The notes: generated by a model not told the origin, from the letters alone. Shown: positions 15,533 to 25,035, counted from the stretch's first letter. The stretch: DNA of 64,000 nt from Kitasatospora sp. NBC_01250 (GCF_036226465.1 NZ_CP108476.1:4526001-4590000); one strand, 5' to 3'. Translations and numbers: made by a program.

Positions 15533-16753
15533 TCAGGCGGGTGCGATGGCGAGCACGGTGTTCTGCCCGCCGAAACCGCAGGAGTTGCTCAGCGCCAGGT
15601 CGATCGGCATGTGGGAGAGGTTCTGCGCCAGCTTGATGTCGATGCGCGGGTCGGGCAGGAAGAGGTTGGCGGTGGGCGGCACCGTCTCCCGTTCCACGCT
15701 CAGCACCGAGAACGCCGCCTCCACCGCCCCGGCCGCACCCAGCAGGTGGCCGGTGACGCCCTTGGTGGAGGTGACCAGCGGGCTGCCGGTGAGCACCCGG
15801 TACATCATCCGGGCCTCGGCCAGGTCGTTGAGCGGGGTGGAGGTGCCGTGCGCGTTGACGTGCTGCACGTCCTCGGGGTCCGCGCCCGCGTCGGCCAGGG
15901 CCGCGCGGACGGCCGCCTCGATGCCGGCGCCGTCGGGGTGGGGGGAGGTGATGTGGTGCGCGTCGGCGGTGGCGCCGTAGCCGATGATCCGGCCGCGGAC
16001 GCGTGCGCGACGGGCCCGGGCGTCGGCGATGCGCTCCATCACCAGGATCCCGGCGCCCTCGCCGGCCACGAAGCCGTCCCGGTCCGCGTCGAAGGGGCGC
16101 GAGGCGGTGGCCGGGTCGTCCTGGCGCTTGGAGAGCGCGCCCATCTGGGCGAACCCGGCCATCACCAGGGGGGTGATCATGGCTTCGCTGCCGCCGGCCA
16201 GCACCACGTCGCAGCGGTTGAGGGCGAGCAGGTCCCGGGCCGTGCCGATGGCGGTGGCGCCGGAGGCGCAGGCGGTGGCGACCACCAGGTTGGGCCCGGT
16301 GGCGCCGAACTCGATGGCGGTCTGACCCGCCAGCATGTTGGGCAGCTGCTTGGGCAGCAGCAGCGGGGAGACCCGCTCCGAGCCCTGCTCGCGCAGGACC
16401 TGGTGCTGCTGCTCGACCGTGCCCGGGCCGCCGTCCGCGCAGCCGAGGACCACCCCGACCCGCGCCCCGTCCCAGGTGGCGGGGTCGAGGCCGGCGTCGG
16501 CGATGGCCTCCCGGGCGGCGACCAGGGCGAACTGTACGAACCTGTCGAGGCGGTGGGCCCGGCGGGCATTCAGCAGGCGCTCGGGATCGAAGTCGGGCAC
16601 CCGGCACGAGATCCGCACCGGGTTGCCTTCCAGAGCCGGATCGAGCGCGGCGGGGGAACGGCCCCCGCACACGCTCGCCCAGCTCGCTTCGACACCCACG
16701 CCGCCTGGTGTGACCAGCCCCAGACCGGTGACCGCGATGTCGATGCCGGCCAT
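15533..16753 (-). CDS. Beta-ketoacyl-ACP synthase II (FabF-type)
   Basis: 406 residues, thiolase fold, with the nucleophile in ATACASGA, histidines in NAHGTSTPLND and GVTGHLLGAAG, and C-terminal SCGFGGQN. It condenses malonyl-ACP with an acyl-ACP. Its ATG shares the A of the ACP stop (TGATG), so ACP and KAS are coupled. With KASIII and the ACP it forms a small dissociated chain-building set of the azoxy cluster. It may build the alkyl chain or extend the serine-derived part. Sequence cannot choose. Confidence 0.9.
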   Translation of the reverse strand: MAGIDIAVTGLGLVTPGGVGVEASWASVCGGRSPAALDPALEGNPVRISCRVPDFDPERLLNARRAHRLDRFVQFALVAAREAIADAGLDPATWDGARVGVVLGCADGGPGTVEQQHQVLREQGSERVSPLLLPKQLPNMLAGQTAIEFGATGPNLVVATACASGATAIGTARDLLALNRCDVVLAGGSEAMITPLVMAGFAQMGALSKRQDDPATASRPFDADRDGFVAGEGAGILVMERIADARARRARVRGRIIGYGATADAHHITSPHPDGAGIEAAVRAALADAGADPEDVQHVNAHGTSTPLNDLAEARMMYRVLTGSPLVTSTKGVTGHLLGAAGAVEAAFSVLSVERETVPPTANLFLPDPRIDIKLAQNLSHMPIDLALSNSCGFGGQNTVLAIAPA

Positions 16754-16986
16754 CAGACCTTCGCGCTCCGCTCCTCCATGAGTCGCACCATGTCGGCGAC
16801 GGTCTCGGCCTCCAGCAGTTCGTCGTCGCTGATGTCGAGGCCGAACTCGGCCTTCAGCAGGAGCGACAGCTCCACCACGGCCAGCGAGTCGAGCTCGATG
16901 TCCTCGCGGGTGGCCTCCGGGGTGATGGCCTCGGGCGAGATCTTGAGGGTGTCGACCAGGATTTCCCTGAACTGGTCCAGCTGCAT
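16753..16986 (-). CDS. Acyl carrier protein
   Basis: 77 residues, four-helix ACP with the phosphopantetheine serine in ELDSLAVVEL (Ser34). It is acidic overall and translationally coupled to the KASII gene, with the KASIII gene on its other side. It carries the growing chain for the dissociated synthase. Confidence 0.92.
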   Translation of the reverse strand: MQLDQFREILVDTLKISPEAITPEATREDIELDSLAVVELSLLLKAEFGLDISDDELLEAETVADMVRLMEERSAKV

Positions 16987-17049
16987 GGCAGTTCCCTTTC
17001 GTTGACGCGGATGGGTGGAACCTGTGGTGGGGTGAGGTGTGGGGTGGGG

Positions 17050-18063
17050 TCAGGTGGCGGCGACCTCGGGCCAGACGAGGGTGGTCGCGCCCCAGGAGAG
17101 CCCGCCGCCGAAGGCGGTGAGCAGGACCTTGTGACCGGCCCGCAGGCCGCCGTCGGCGGCGGCCTCGGCAAGCAGCACGGGGATGGAGGCGGCCCCCGTG
17201 TTGCCGACGTGGGCGATGTTGCTCAGCCGCCGGTCCTCGGGGATCCCCAGCCGGTCGGCGACCGAGCCGAGGATCCGGGCGTTGGCCTGGTGGGCCACGA
17301 AGCGGTCGACCTCGTCCAGCCGCCAGCCGGCCGCCTCGGCGGCCTGGGTGGAGACGCTGGTCATCCGCTCGACCGCATGGCGGTAGGTCTCCCGGCCCAC
17401 CATGCGGAAGTACTCGTCCCCGGGCGCGGCGGGGCGGCCCGAGGAGCGCTGTCGGGAACCGCCGGCCGGCACCTCGATCAGGTGGCTCGACTCGCCGTCG
17501 CTGCCCAGGATCTGCCGGCCGATCGCGCCGGGTTCGCCGGCCTCGCCGGCCCGCAGCAGCACCGCCCCCGCACCGTCCGCGAAGATCACCGCGGTGGTGC
17601 GGTCCTCGGGGTTGATGATCGTGGTGAAGGCGTCCGCCGCGATCAGCAGCACCCGCTCGGCGAGGCCCGAGGCGATCAGCCCCTCGGCGCTGGCGAGCCC
17701 GAACAGGAAGCCCGAGCAGACCGCGGCCACGTCGAAGGCGGGCACGTGGCCCAGGCCCAGGCGGGCCGCGACCTGCGGCGCGGTGGCCGGACAGGGCTGG
17801 TCCGGGGTGGTGGTGGCGAGCACCACCGCGTCCACCCGGTCGTCGCCCGCCGACTTCAGCGCCCGCCAGCCCGCCTCGACCGCCAGGTCGGAGGTGGCGG
17901 TGCCGGGCGTGACCACGTGCCGGGTGGCGATGCCGGTGCGGCTGCGGATCCACTCGTCGGAGGTGTCCAGCCTGCGCGACAGGTCCTCGTTGGTGACCAC
18001 CTGGGGCGGCAGGTACGCCCCGAGCCCGGCGAGTACCGCGGCGGGGCCACGGCGAGGGGTCAC
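17050..18063 (-). CDS. Beta-ketoacyl-ACP synthase III (FabH-type)
   Basis: 337 residues with the Cys-His-Asn triad of KASIII: AAVCSGFLFG, VAHQANARI and NIAHVGNTGAAS. GTG start at 18063 overlaps the stop of the diiron gene (GTGA). It should prime chain growth from a short acyl-CoA. A branched starter such as isobutyryl-CoA would be typical for actinobacteria, but this is inference. Confidence 0.88.
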   Translation of the reverse strand: MTPRRGPAAVLAGLGAYLPPQVVTNEDLSRRLDTSDEWIRSRTGIATRHVVTPGTATSDLAVEAGWRALKSAGDDRVDAVVLATTTPDQPCPATAPQVAARLGLGHVPAFDVAAVCSGFLFGLASAEGLIASGLAERVLLIAADAFTTIINPEDRTTAVIFADGAGAVLLRAGEAGEPGAIGRQILGSDGESSHLIEVPAGGSRQRSSGRPAAPGDEYFRMVGRETYRHAVERMTSVSTQAAEAAGWRLDEVDRFVAHQANARILGSVADRLGIPEDRRLSNIAHVGNTGAASIPVLLAEAAADGGLRAGHKVLLTAFGGGLSWGATTLVWPEVAAT

Positions 18064-19043
18064 CGGTCGGCCCCCGGTGAGGCGAGGACTTCCACCGGCA
18101 GGCCCATGTAGGCCATCCGGGCCTCGGCCATCTCGTCGGTCCACCGCTCGGCCATGTCGTAGCGCTGGTCCGGCGTGGTGTCGAGCAGGCGCACGCCGGG
18201 CCACACCTCGTAGTCGCCGATCAGGTCGGCGTGCTGCGCCATGCCCTTCTGGAACAGCTCCTCGCGGTGGATCACGAACTCCCGGTCGGGCACCTCGTCC
18301 CAGAGCTCGACGCCGGCCCGCAGGATCTCCAGCAGCCGGGGCCGGTACTCGGGGTGGCGGGCGACGTGGTCGCGCAGGATGGTGCTGGCCACGGTGAGGT
18401 GGCGGATCTCGTCGATCGCGGTGCCGCGGGAGATCTCCCCGGTGGCGGGCGACAGCGGGGTCCACTTGCGCTCGCTCAGCTCGGCGGCGGGGGCCAGCAC
18501 GCCCTCGATGACAATGGCGAACACCGCGACGCCGCCGGGGAAGTCGGCCTTGTCCCGGACGATGTCGAGGGTGAAGTCGACGACCGGCTCCAGCACCCGG
18601 GCCCGGTAGTCGGCGGCCATCTCGTCGATGTCGCGCAGCAGCGTCGCGGCCGGCTGCCCCAGCTCCACCAGGTGGTTGCGGAACACCCGGGCGTGCCGTG
18701 CCTCGTCGATCAACTGGGTGGCGTAGAACTCCAGTTCCGGAACCCCGGGGGCGATGGCGACGTAGTGGCCGAGCAGCCGGGTGGCGATCTCCTCGGACAG
18801 GCCGCGGAAGCCGAACTCCAGCACCAGCGCGTCGCGCAGCGGGCCGGGCTCCTTGAGGAAGTCCGGCACCACCGCGTCGCGGTGGTGGCCGGTCTCGCCG
18901 CGGTCGCGGAGCGTGCCCTGCGCCACCGAGGTGAACCAGTAGGCGAGGTTGCACTCCTCGGGGCCGAGGGTGAGTTCCTTCGCGCCGTCGAGCAGGCCGG
19001 GAGCCGTGTCCCAGCCGGCCTCGGGCGCCACGAAGTGGTTCAT
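18060..19043 (-). CDS. Ferritin-like diiron oxygenase (VlmB-like role inferred)
   Basis: 327 residues, helical, with two metal-binding ExxH motifs: DEARH (FYATQLIDEARHARVF) and DEIRH (GTAIDEIRHLTVAS). Additional glutamates in the preceding helices (EFGFRGLSEE; VIEGVLAPAAE) complete a diiron site. It overlaps the flavin reductase gene by ATGA. In a valanimycin-type pathway a multi-electron oxidation of a hydrazine-type intermediate to the azoxy group is needed, and this is the best candidate for it. It could instead oxidise the alkyl chain or an amine. Confidence 0.75.
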   Translation of the reverse strand: MNHFVAPEAGWDTAPGLLDGAKELTLGPEECNLAYWFTSVAQGTLRDRGETGHHRDAVVPDFLKEPGPLRDALVLEFGFRGLSEEIATRLLGHYVAIAPGVPELEFYATQLIDEARHARVFRNHLVELGQPAATLLRDIDEMAADYRARVLEPVVDFTLDIVRDKADFPGGVAVFAIVIEGVLAPAAELSERKWTPLSPATGEISRGTAIDEIRHLTVASTILRDHVARHPEYRPRLLEILRAGVELWDEVPDREFVIHREELFQKGMAQHADLIGDYEVWPGVRLLDTTPDQRYDMAERWTDEMAEARMAYMGLPVEVLASPGADR

Positions 19044-19627
19044 GGTGTGGATGTCTCCTTCGATGTCAGGACCGGCTGCAGGGACCCGGCGAACAGGGCG
19101 CCGGAGTAGCTGAGGAGCGGGGAGTCCTCGACGGCGGTGGCGTGCACCACCCGGCCGAGCAGCACCAGGCTGTCGCCCAGCGGGAGGGTGCCGTGCACCC
19201 GGCAGACGTAGTGGGCCAGCGCGCCGGCCAGCAGCGGGGCGCCCGCGTAGGGGGCGGGGGACCACCGGAGGCCGGCGAACTGCCCGCCGCCGTCCGGGCG
19301 CCTGCTCGCGAACCGCTGGGCCAGGTCGGCCTGCTGGGCGCCGAGCACGTTGACCGCGAACCGGCCCTCCTCCCCGGCCAGTTGGGCGAAGGAGGAGCCG
19401 ACCCGCAGGCAGACCCCGAGCAGCAGCGGGTCCTTGGAGATCAGGGTGACCGTGCTGGCCGTGGTGCCGTGCAGGTGGCCGTCCCGGTTGACGGTGAGCA
19501 CCGACACCGGGGAGGCCAGATGGTACAGGGCCCGGCGGCGCTCGGCCGGGTCCTGCCGGGCCGGGCGCCGGGCGGCCGGCGCCGGGCCGTCCACCGGCGC
19601 GAGGGTACTGGCGGCTGCGGCGCTCAT
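19040..19627 (-). CDS. Flavin reductase (VlmR-like)
   Basis: 195 residues of the flavin-reductase (FMN-binding split-barrel) family: GTTASTVTLISKDPLLLGVCL, RFAVNVLGAQQADLAQRF, and C-terminal LGRVVHA. It would supply reduced flavin to the acyl-CoA-dehydrogenase-like N-hydroxylase encoded at 22086-23222, as VlmR does for VlmH. ATGA overlaps join it to both neighbours. Confidence 0.88.
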   Translation of the reverse strand: MSAAAASTLAPVDGPAPAARRPARQDPAERRRALYHLASPVSVLTVNRDGHLHGTTASTVTLISKDPLLLGVCLRVGSSFAQLAGEEGRFAVNVLGAQQADLAQRFASRRPDGGGQFAGLRWSPAPYAGAPLLAGALAHYVCRVHGTLPLGDSLVLLGRVVHATAVEDSPLLSYSGALFAGSLQPVLTSKETSTP

Positions 19628-20238
19628 CGCACCGGTTCCCGTTGCGCGCCCGACCGGCTGCCGACCGGCTGCGCGGCGGCCGGCCTCGGCGTGGCCGTGG
19701 GGGTGGCCGTAGCAGTGGCCGTGGCGGTGACCCTGGCGGGGACGTGCCCCACCGGCACCGGACCGTCACCGTGGTGCCCGACCGGCTTGGGGTGCGCGAC
19801 CCCGAGGTCGTCCAGCAGTCGCAGGTAGCCGCTCTGGCGCACCGGCTCGAAGGGGAGCGCGAAGGACTTCATGAAGTTGCCGAACAGCCCCCGGTCCCCG
19901 AAGAGGTGGAACGGCAGCACCAGTAACGCCCACTCCGGCTTCACCAGCAGGCACCACAGCGCGGCCACCGCGCCCTGGGTGATGAGGCTGTGCATCACGT
20001 TGTAGGCCACGTAGTAGCCCTTGTGGACGGGCCGCCCGCCGCTGCGCTTGAAGGCGAGGGCGCCCGGGATGTAGCCGATCAGGTCGATGTACAGGAACAG
20101 CGCGACCGCGGGCAGCCAGCGCACCTGGTCGAGGTGGGCGATCAGCAGGCCGGTGGTGACGGCGAAGGCGACCAGGTACTCCGCGCGGTGCAGGGAGTAG
20201 GTCCTCGGCGTCTCGAAGGGATTTGCCTGATCCATCAT
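19624..20238 (-). CDS. Small polytopic membrane protein (VlmO-like role inferred)
   Basis: 204 residues with four or five hydrophobic segments and conserved-looking polar residues within them: YIDLIGYIPG, YVAYNVMHSL and LPFHLFGDRGLFGN. His, Asp and Glu placed in or near membranes suggest a metal site. The last ~55 residues are a low-complexity Thr/Ala/Pro tail. It is coupled to the flavin reductase and diiron genes. The valanimycin cluster has an essential membrane protein of unclear chemistry (VlmO). This one is a candidate for the N-N bond-forming rearrangement. Start 20238 (or 20235) follows AGGAG. Confidence 0.6.
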   Translation of the reverse strand: MMDQANPFETPRTYSLHRAEYLVAFAVTTGLLIAHLDQVRWLPAVALFLYIDLIGYIPGALAFKRSGGRPVHKGYYVAYNVMHSLITQGAVAALWCLLVKPEWALLVLPFHLFGDRGLFGNFMKSFALPFEPVRQSGYLRLLDDLGVAHPKPVGHHGDGPVPVGHVPARVTATATATATPTATPRPAAAQPVGSRSGAQREPVR

Positions 20239-20259
20239 CAGCTCCTGGTGGGCGACCGG

Positions 20260-20742
20260 CTACACGGCGGCAGCGGCGGGAGTGGTCAGTTCGATGCCCC
20301 CGACCACCTCGGTGTCCGGGTAGAGCCCGGTCAGCGCCCAGGCCACGGTCTCCTTGATGACCCGCTCGGCGATCGGGTCGAGGATGCCCTCCAGGCTCGG
20401 GATGCCGAAGTCGAAGTCCGCCTCGAAGGTCACCCGGACGTCGTCGCCCTCCTGGGCCAGCGTCCAGGCACCGGTGAAGCTGTCGAAGTCGCCGTCGGTC
20501 TGCTCGAAGCTGATCCGGTTGCCCGCCAGGTCGAAGACGTCGTCCTCGGTCCAGCGCAACAGGCCGCTGCGGAAGTGCAGTTCCCAGCTGGAGGAGCCGA
20601 CCGGCGCTGGCAGCGTCGCGTGCACCTCGGTCGCCTTCACGTGCGGGGCGAGCTCCGGGTACCGCTCCCAGCGGCGCACGGCGTCCAGCACCGCCGCGGC
20701 CTCCTGCCCGGGGACAAGGGCGATCAGTTCAACGTGCCGCAC
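20260..20742 (-). CDS. SRPBCC/START-like protein
   Basis: 160 residues with the helix-grip fold of polyketide cyclase/START-like proteins (AAAVLDAVRRWERYPELAPHV; VTFEADFDFGIPSLEGILDP; C-terminal long helix). GTG start at 20742 overlaps the aminotransferase end by 14 bases. It probably binds a hydrophobic intermediate and could assist a rearrangement or hand-over step. No catalytic residues are diagnostic. Confidence 0.75.
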   Translation of the reverse strand: MRHVELIALVPGQEAAAVLDAVRRWERYPELAPHVKATEVHATLPAPVGSSSWELHFRSGLLRWTEDDVFDLAGNRISFEQTDGDFDSFTGAWTLAQEGDDVRVTFEADFDFGIPSLEGILDPIAERVIKETVAWALTGLYPDTEVVGGIELTTPAAAAV

Positions 20743-22042
20743 TTTTGGTACCGCCTTCCGGCATAGTGGCCGCGCCCCGGACCAGGTCGCGGGTGGCCAG
20801 ATCGAAGGAGTTGAGCAGGAACGCCACGTCGGTGGCGCTGAGCACGGCGGGCGGCGTGAACCGCACCACCGAGCTGCCGTTCATGGAGTGGTTGGCCACC
20901 ACGCCGTGGTTGAACAGCTCGATCAGCAGTTCGCCGGCCAGGCCCGCCTCGATCAGCTCCAGGCCGATCAGGGTGCCCTGGCCGCGCACGTCCACCACCA
21001 GGTCGGGGATGTTGCGGTGGGCGATCTCGGCGATCCGCGGCAGCAGTTCGGCGCCCAGGCGGGCCGACCTGGCGACCAGGTCCTCCTCGTGCATGGCGCG
21101 GATGGCGCCCTGCACGGCCGCCATCAGCACCGGCTGGCCGGAGAAGGTGGCGGTGTGGACGTAGGGGTCCTTGTCGAAGGGCTTGAAGGCCTTGCGGGTG
21201 GCGACCGCGGCCGAGACCGGCAGCACCCCGCCGCCCAGCGCCTTGCCGGTCAGCAGCACGTCGGGGACCACGCCCTCGGCGTCGGCGCCCCACCAGGTGC
21301 CGAGCCGGCCGAAGCCGGTCTGCACCTCGTCCAGGATCAGGAACCCGCCGTACTGGCGGACCAGTTCCTCCACCTTCTTCAGGTAGCCGGCCGGCGGGAT
21401 GATGACCCCGCCCTCGCCCTGGACCGGCTCCAGGATCACGCAGACCTCGCCGGGGTGGGCGGCCAGCTCGGCCTCCAGCGCGTCGGCGTCCCCGAACGGC
21501 AGGTGGAGGAAGTCCGGCACCAGCGGGCGGAACGGGGCCTGGTAGACCTCCTTGGCGGTGGCCGACAGCGCGCCCATGGTCTTGCCGTGGTAGCCGCCCT
21601 TCATCGAGACGGTGCGGCGGAACCCGCCCGCCCGGGCCAGCTTGAGGCCGGTCTCCACCGCCTCGGCGCCGGAGAGCGCGAAGTGCACCCGGTCCAGCCC
21701 CGGCGGCATGACCGAGACCAGCGCCTCGGCCGCCCGCGCCACGGTGGGCTCCAGCAGGATGCGGGTGGCGGTGGGGTGGGTGCGCAGCTGGCGCTCCACC
21801 TCCTCCATCACGATCGGGTGGCGGGCGCCCATGATGAACACGCCGTAGCCGCCGGCGTTCAGGAAGCGCTCGCCGTCGCTGGTGGTGAGCCAGGCGCCCT
21901 CGGACGCCGTCTCCATGTGGCTGCCGAAGAGCTCGGCGAGGGTGGCGCGGCCCTTGCTCAGATGGGCCCGGTAGAGCCCCAGGATCTTCTCTTCGGTATC
22001 GGCCGGGGCGGCGGCCGGGGCGGTCTCCTGCAGTACGGTCAC
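20729..22042 (-). CDS. Class III PLP-dependent aminotransferase
   Basis: 437 residues. PLP fold-type I features are SGAEAVETGLKLAR, ILDEVQTGFGR, and the Schiff-base lysine in LLTGKALGGG. Class III enzymes often act on terminal aldehydes. The adjacent acyl reductase would make an alkyl aldehyde, which this enzyme would convert to the primary alkylamine needed for N-hydroxylation. GTG start 22042 follows GGAG. It replaces the valine decarboxylase used for the short alkylamine of valanimycin. Confidence 0.9.
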   Translation of the reverse strand: MTVLQETAPAAAPADTEEKILGLYRAHLSKGRATLAELFGSHMETASEGAWLTTSDGERFLNAGGYGVFIMGARHPIVMEEVERQLRTHPTATRILLEPTVARAAEALVSVMPPGLDRVHFALSGAEAVETGLKLARAGGFRRTVSMKGGYHGKTMGALSATAKEVYQAPFRPLVPDFLHLPFGDADALEAELAAHPGEVCVILEPVQGEGGVIIPPAGYLKKVEELVRQYGGFLILDEVQTGFGRLGTWWGADAEGVVPDVLLTGKALGGGVLPVSAAVATRKAFKPFDKDPYVHTATFSGQPVLMAAVQGAIRAMHEEDLVARSARLGAELLPRIAEIAHRNIPDLVVDVRGQGTLIGLELIEAGLAGELLIELFNHGVVANHSMNGSSVVRFTPPAVLSATDVAFLLNSFDLATRDLVRGAATMPEGGTKSAAR

Positions 22043-22085
22043 GAGGTACTCACTCCAAGGAAGCGTGGGGGTGTGCGGGGTCGGC

Positions 22086-23222
22086 TCAGGCCAGCACCAG
22101 GGCCTCGCCCCGGAAGTAGCGCAGCAGCGGATCGCTGGCGGCGGCCCGGGCCGGCGGGTGGAAGGCGAGCGCCTGGACCGCCGCCGCGGCCGCGGTGTGG
22201 TCGTTCGAGCGGATGAAGTCCAGCCCGCCCAGCAGCTCCAGGGCCCGCGCGGCGATCCGCGGCAGCATCCGCTGCACCGAGTACCGGGCGACCAGGCTGC
22301 GGGCCACCGCGTCGTCGTCGGGGAACGGGCCGATGCCGCGGGCGGCGCTCTCCAGCAGCGTCAGGACCGCCTCCAGCTCGATGGCGAGGTCGGTCCGCTC
22401 CAGCGCGCCGCCGCGCTCGCGGTGGATCACCTGCTCGACCAGGGCGGCGGCGGCACCGGCGTAGCCGGCGCTGATCAGCGTCTCGAACCAGACGAAGCCG
22501 GCCGTCTGCAGGTCGTCCAGCCGGCGCGGGTCGTCGGCGCCGGCCCGCACCACCATGTCCTCGGGGACGTACACGTCCGCGAGCCGCACCTCGTCGCTCT
22601 CGGCGCCGGCCAGCAGCTCGTTGCCCCAGAAGCGGTGCACGCTCAGGCCCGGCGCCGTGGCGGGCACCAGGGCCAGCGCCAGCTCGGCGGGGCCCTCGTC
22701 GTTGTAGACCGCGATGCTGGCGGTCAGCAGGTTCATCGACGCCGACAGGCTGCACGGCTTCTTCGAGCCCGAGAGCAGGTAGCCGCCCCGCACCGGCCGC
22801 GCGGTGACCGCCGGGGTGAGGATGTTCTGCTGGGTCCGGCCCTCGGCCCAGCCCGAGGCCAGCAGCTGCTGGTCCTGGACGACCCGGCGCAGCAGGTTCA
22901 GCTGGGCGTCGGTGAGCCGCTCGGAGCGGCCGGCCAGCGAGTAGAGCATGGCGACGGTGAAGTGGTGCATGGTCACCGCGGCGGCCAGCGAGGGCGAGAT
23001 CGCGCCCAGCGCCTGCTGGACCAACAGCGCGTCCAGCGGGTCGGCGCCGTGGCCGCCGTACTCGGCGGGCACCAGCAGGCCCACTCCGCCGTAGACCCGG
23101 AACAGGTCGATCACCGGGCTGCCGGGCTTCTCCCGCTCGGCGAACGGGATGCTCTCCAACTCCTTGAGCAGGCCCGGGTGGTACCGCTCACAGACGGCCC
23201 GGGCGGCGTCGAGGGAACGCAA
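22086..23222 (-). CDS. Flavin-dependent alkylamine N-hydroxylase (VlmH-like)
   Basis: 378 residues of the acyl-CoA-dehydrogenase superfamily, two-component monooxygenase branch (FRVYGGVGLLVPAEYGGHGADP; GGYLLSGSKKPCSLS; C-terminal LGGLDFIRSND). The usual acyl-CoA dehydrogenase catalytic base region is replaced. VlmH, which hydroxylates isobutylamine, belongs to this branch and needs a flavin reductase such as the one at 19040. TTG start at 23222 follows GGAGG. Expected product: alkylhydroxylamine, the acceptor for serine. Confidence 0.82.
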   Translation of the reverse strand: MRSLDAARAVCERYHPGLLKELESIPFAEREKPGSPVIDLFRVYGGVGLLVPAEYGGHGADPLDALLVQQALGAISPSLAAAVTMHHFTVAMLYSLAGRSERLTDAQLNLLRRVVQDQQLLASGWAEGRTQQNILTPAVTARPVRGGYLLSGSKKPCSLSASMNLLTASIAVYNDEGPAELALALVPATAPGLSVHRFWGNELLAGAESDEVRLADVYVPEDMVVRAGADDPRRLDDLQTAGFVWFETLISAGYAGAAAALVEQVIHRERGGALERTDLAIELEAVLTLLESAARGIGPFPDDDAVARSLVARYSVQRMLPRIAARALELLGGLDFIRSNDHTAAAAAVQALAFHPPARAAASDPLLRYFRGEALVLA

Positions 23223-23261
23223 CGGATTACCTCCGATCGATGGTGGACGGGACGACCGCGC

Positions 23262-24935
23262 TCAGCCGCCGAAGACCGCCCGGTACGGGCTCACGCCGCG
23301 CGCGATGCTGACGCCCTGGACGTGCGAGGTCTTGAGCATGGGGTAGTTGGCCTCGCCGAAGGCGCCACCGGTGCGCCCGGTGCCGCCGTGGCTCGGGAGG
23401 TAGGGCAGGAACCCGATGTGCGAGTCGTTGACCTTCAGCAGGCCGCCGTTGACCACCCGGCGCACGAAGGTGTCGATCACCTCGTCCGAGCCCGCCCAGA
23501 GCGAGTTGCGCAGGCCGTAGTCGTTGCTGTTGACGAAGCCGAGGAAGGCCTCCAGCAGCGCGTCGTCGCCGTCGGCCTCCGGCACGATGATCGGGATGAG
23601 CGGGAAGAAGGTCTCCTCGCGCACCACGTCGAAGCTGCGGGCGTCCTTGAGGCCGGAGACCTTCACCACGGTCGGCTGCAGGAAGACGCCGGTGTCGGAG
23701 ACCGTGCCGTCCACCTCCATCCGGTTGCCGCCGCACAGCAGTTCGGCGCCGTTGCCCAGCGCCTGGCGCAGCAGGCGGAAGAAGCGCTCGCTGCGGCGCA
23801 CCGGGGAGAGCAGCACGTCCTCCTCCTCGGGCAGGCCCGGCTTGACGCTCTTGACCTGCTCGCAGACCTCGGCGATCAGCGCGTCGGCCACCGCCGGGTG
23901 GACCAGCACGTAGTTCGGCACCATGCAGATCTGGCCCGAGCCGTAGAAGGACTCGGTGATGGCCTCGGCCGCGTACTTCACGTCGGCGTCGGACCACACC
24001 ACGATGCCGTCGTTGCCGGCCAGCTCCAGGATCGGCTTGGTGCCGTTGGCCACGCAGTCCTGCTCGAACTTCAGGCCCTCCTGGCTGCCGCCGATGTAGA
24101 AGATGTCGTCCATCAGCGGGTCGGCGACCCAACGGTCCAGCGTCTGCTTGGGGTTGGAGCAGATCGCGTTGAGCACGCCGGGCGGCGCGTCGAGCTCCTC
24201 CAGCAGCGGGGCGACCACGTCGCGCAGCAGCCACATGGTGCTCAGGGCGATGCTGCGCGGGGCGCGCACCACGACCGCGTTGCCGGCCATCATCGCGAGG
24301 ACGGAGAGGGCGGCGCTGGGCAGCGGCGCGTTCTGCGGCGGGTTGAAGCCGACCACGCCGTCGGGCTGGCGGTGCAGGATCAGCTTGCGGTCGCCGTAGT
24401 CCTTCTCGACCCGCATCTGCTTGGTGTACCAGCGCAGGCTGCCGGGGGCGTAGATCTGCAGCAGGCAGCTGAGCTCCCAGCGGGCCAGCTTCACCGGGTG
24501 CGACTCGGCGACCAGCATCTCCAGGAACTCGTCCTGGCGGGCGATGAGTTCCTCGCGGAACCGGGTGCCGAGCTTCATCCGGTGCTCCAGCGGGACCGCG
24601 GCCCAGCGCGGCGCCGCGGCGGCCGCCGCCTGGGTGGCCCAGTCGATGGCGGCGTCGTTCGCGACGGCGCAGCGCCCCACCACATAGGGGTGGAGGGCGA
24701 CCTCGGACTCCGGGTCCTGCTCCAGGGTGCGCTTGAGGCTCACGCTGGTGAACACGTCCTCCAGCAGGGACTTGCCGCTGACGGTGTAGACCCAGCCGTC
24801 GCCCGGGACGTCCTTGCCCCCGATGAGGAGGTCATAACTCTTCAGTTGCTTGACGGATTCGGCCCGGCCGGCCGTCCCGGTTGATCGGGAGTACGCCTCG
24901 GCGTTTCCCTCCTGTACAGTTCCGCGAAGCATCAT
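23262..24935 (-). CDS. Aldehyde-dehydrogenase-fold acyl reductase
   Basis: 557 residues, NAD(P)-dependent ALDH fold with catalytic cysteine in FYGSGQICMVPNYV and the GFNPPQNAPLPSAALSVLAM cofactor region. In this context it most likely reduces an acyl-ACP/CoA thioester to the aldehyde for the neighbouring aminotransferase. Simple aldehyde oxidation is the alternative. Start at 24935 (or 24932) follows GGAAAGG. It is the first gene of the minus-strand operon, with a SARP-type box about 100 bases upstream. Confidence 0.82.
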   Translation of the reverse strand: MMLRGTVQEGNAEAYSRSTGTAGRAESVKQLKSYDLLIGGKDVPGDGWVYTVSGKSLLEDVFTSVSLKRTLEQDPESEVALHPYVVGRCAVANDAAIDWATQAAAAAAPRWAAVPLEHRMKLGTRFREELIARQDEFLEMLVAESHPVKLARWELSCLLQIYAPGSLRWYTKQMRVEKDYGDRKLILHRQPDGVVGFNPPQNAPLPSAALSVLAMMAGNAVVVRAPRSIALSTMWLLRDVVAPLLEELDAPPGVLNAICSNPKQTLDRWVADPLMDDIFYIGGSQEGLKFEQDCVANGTKPILELAGNDGIVVWSDADVKYAAEAITESFYGSGQICMVPNYVLVHPAVADALIAEVCEQVKSVKPGLPEEEDVLLSPVRRSERFFRLLRQALGNGAELLCGGNRMEVDGTVSDTGVFLQPTVVKVSGLKDARSFDVVREETFFPLIPIIVPEADGDDALLEAFLGFVNSNDYGLRNSLWAGSDEVIDTFVRRVVNGGLLKVNDSHIGFLPYLPSHGGTGRTGGAFGEANYPMLKTSHVQGVSIARGVSPYRAVFGG

Positions 24936-25035
24936 CAGCCTTTCCGAGTGGGGTTCCGGAATAGTTCCGTCGCACGGTGGAACCTGGGCGCGGGTGCCTG
25001 CTGCAGATCCGGAGAACATGCTTTCGGGCGATTTG

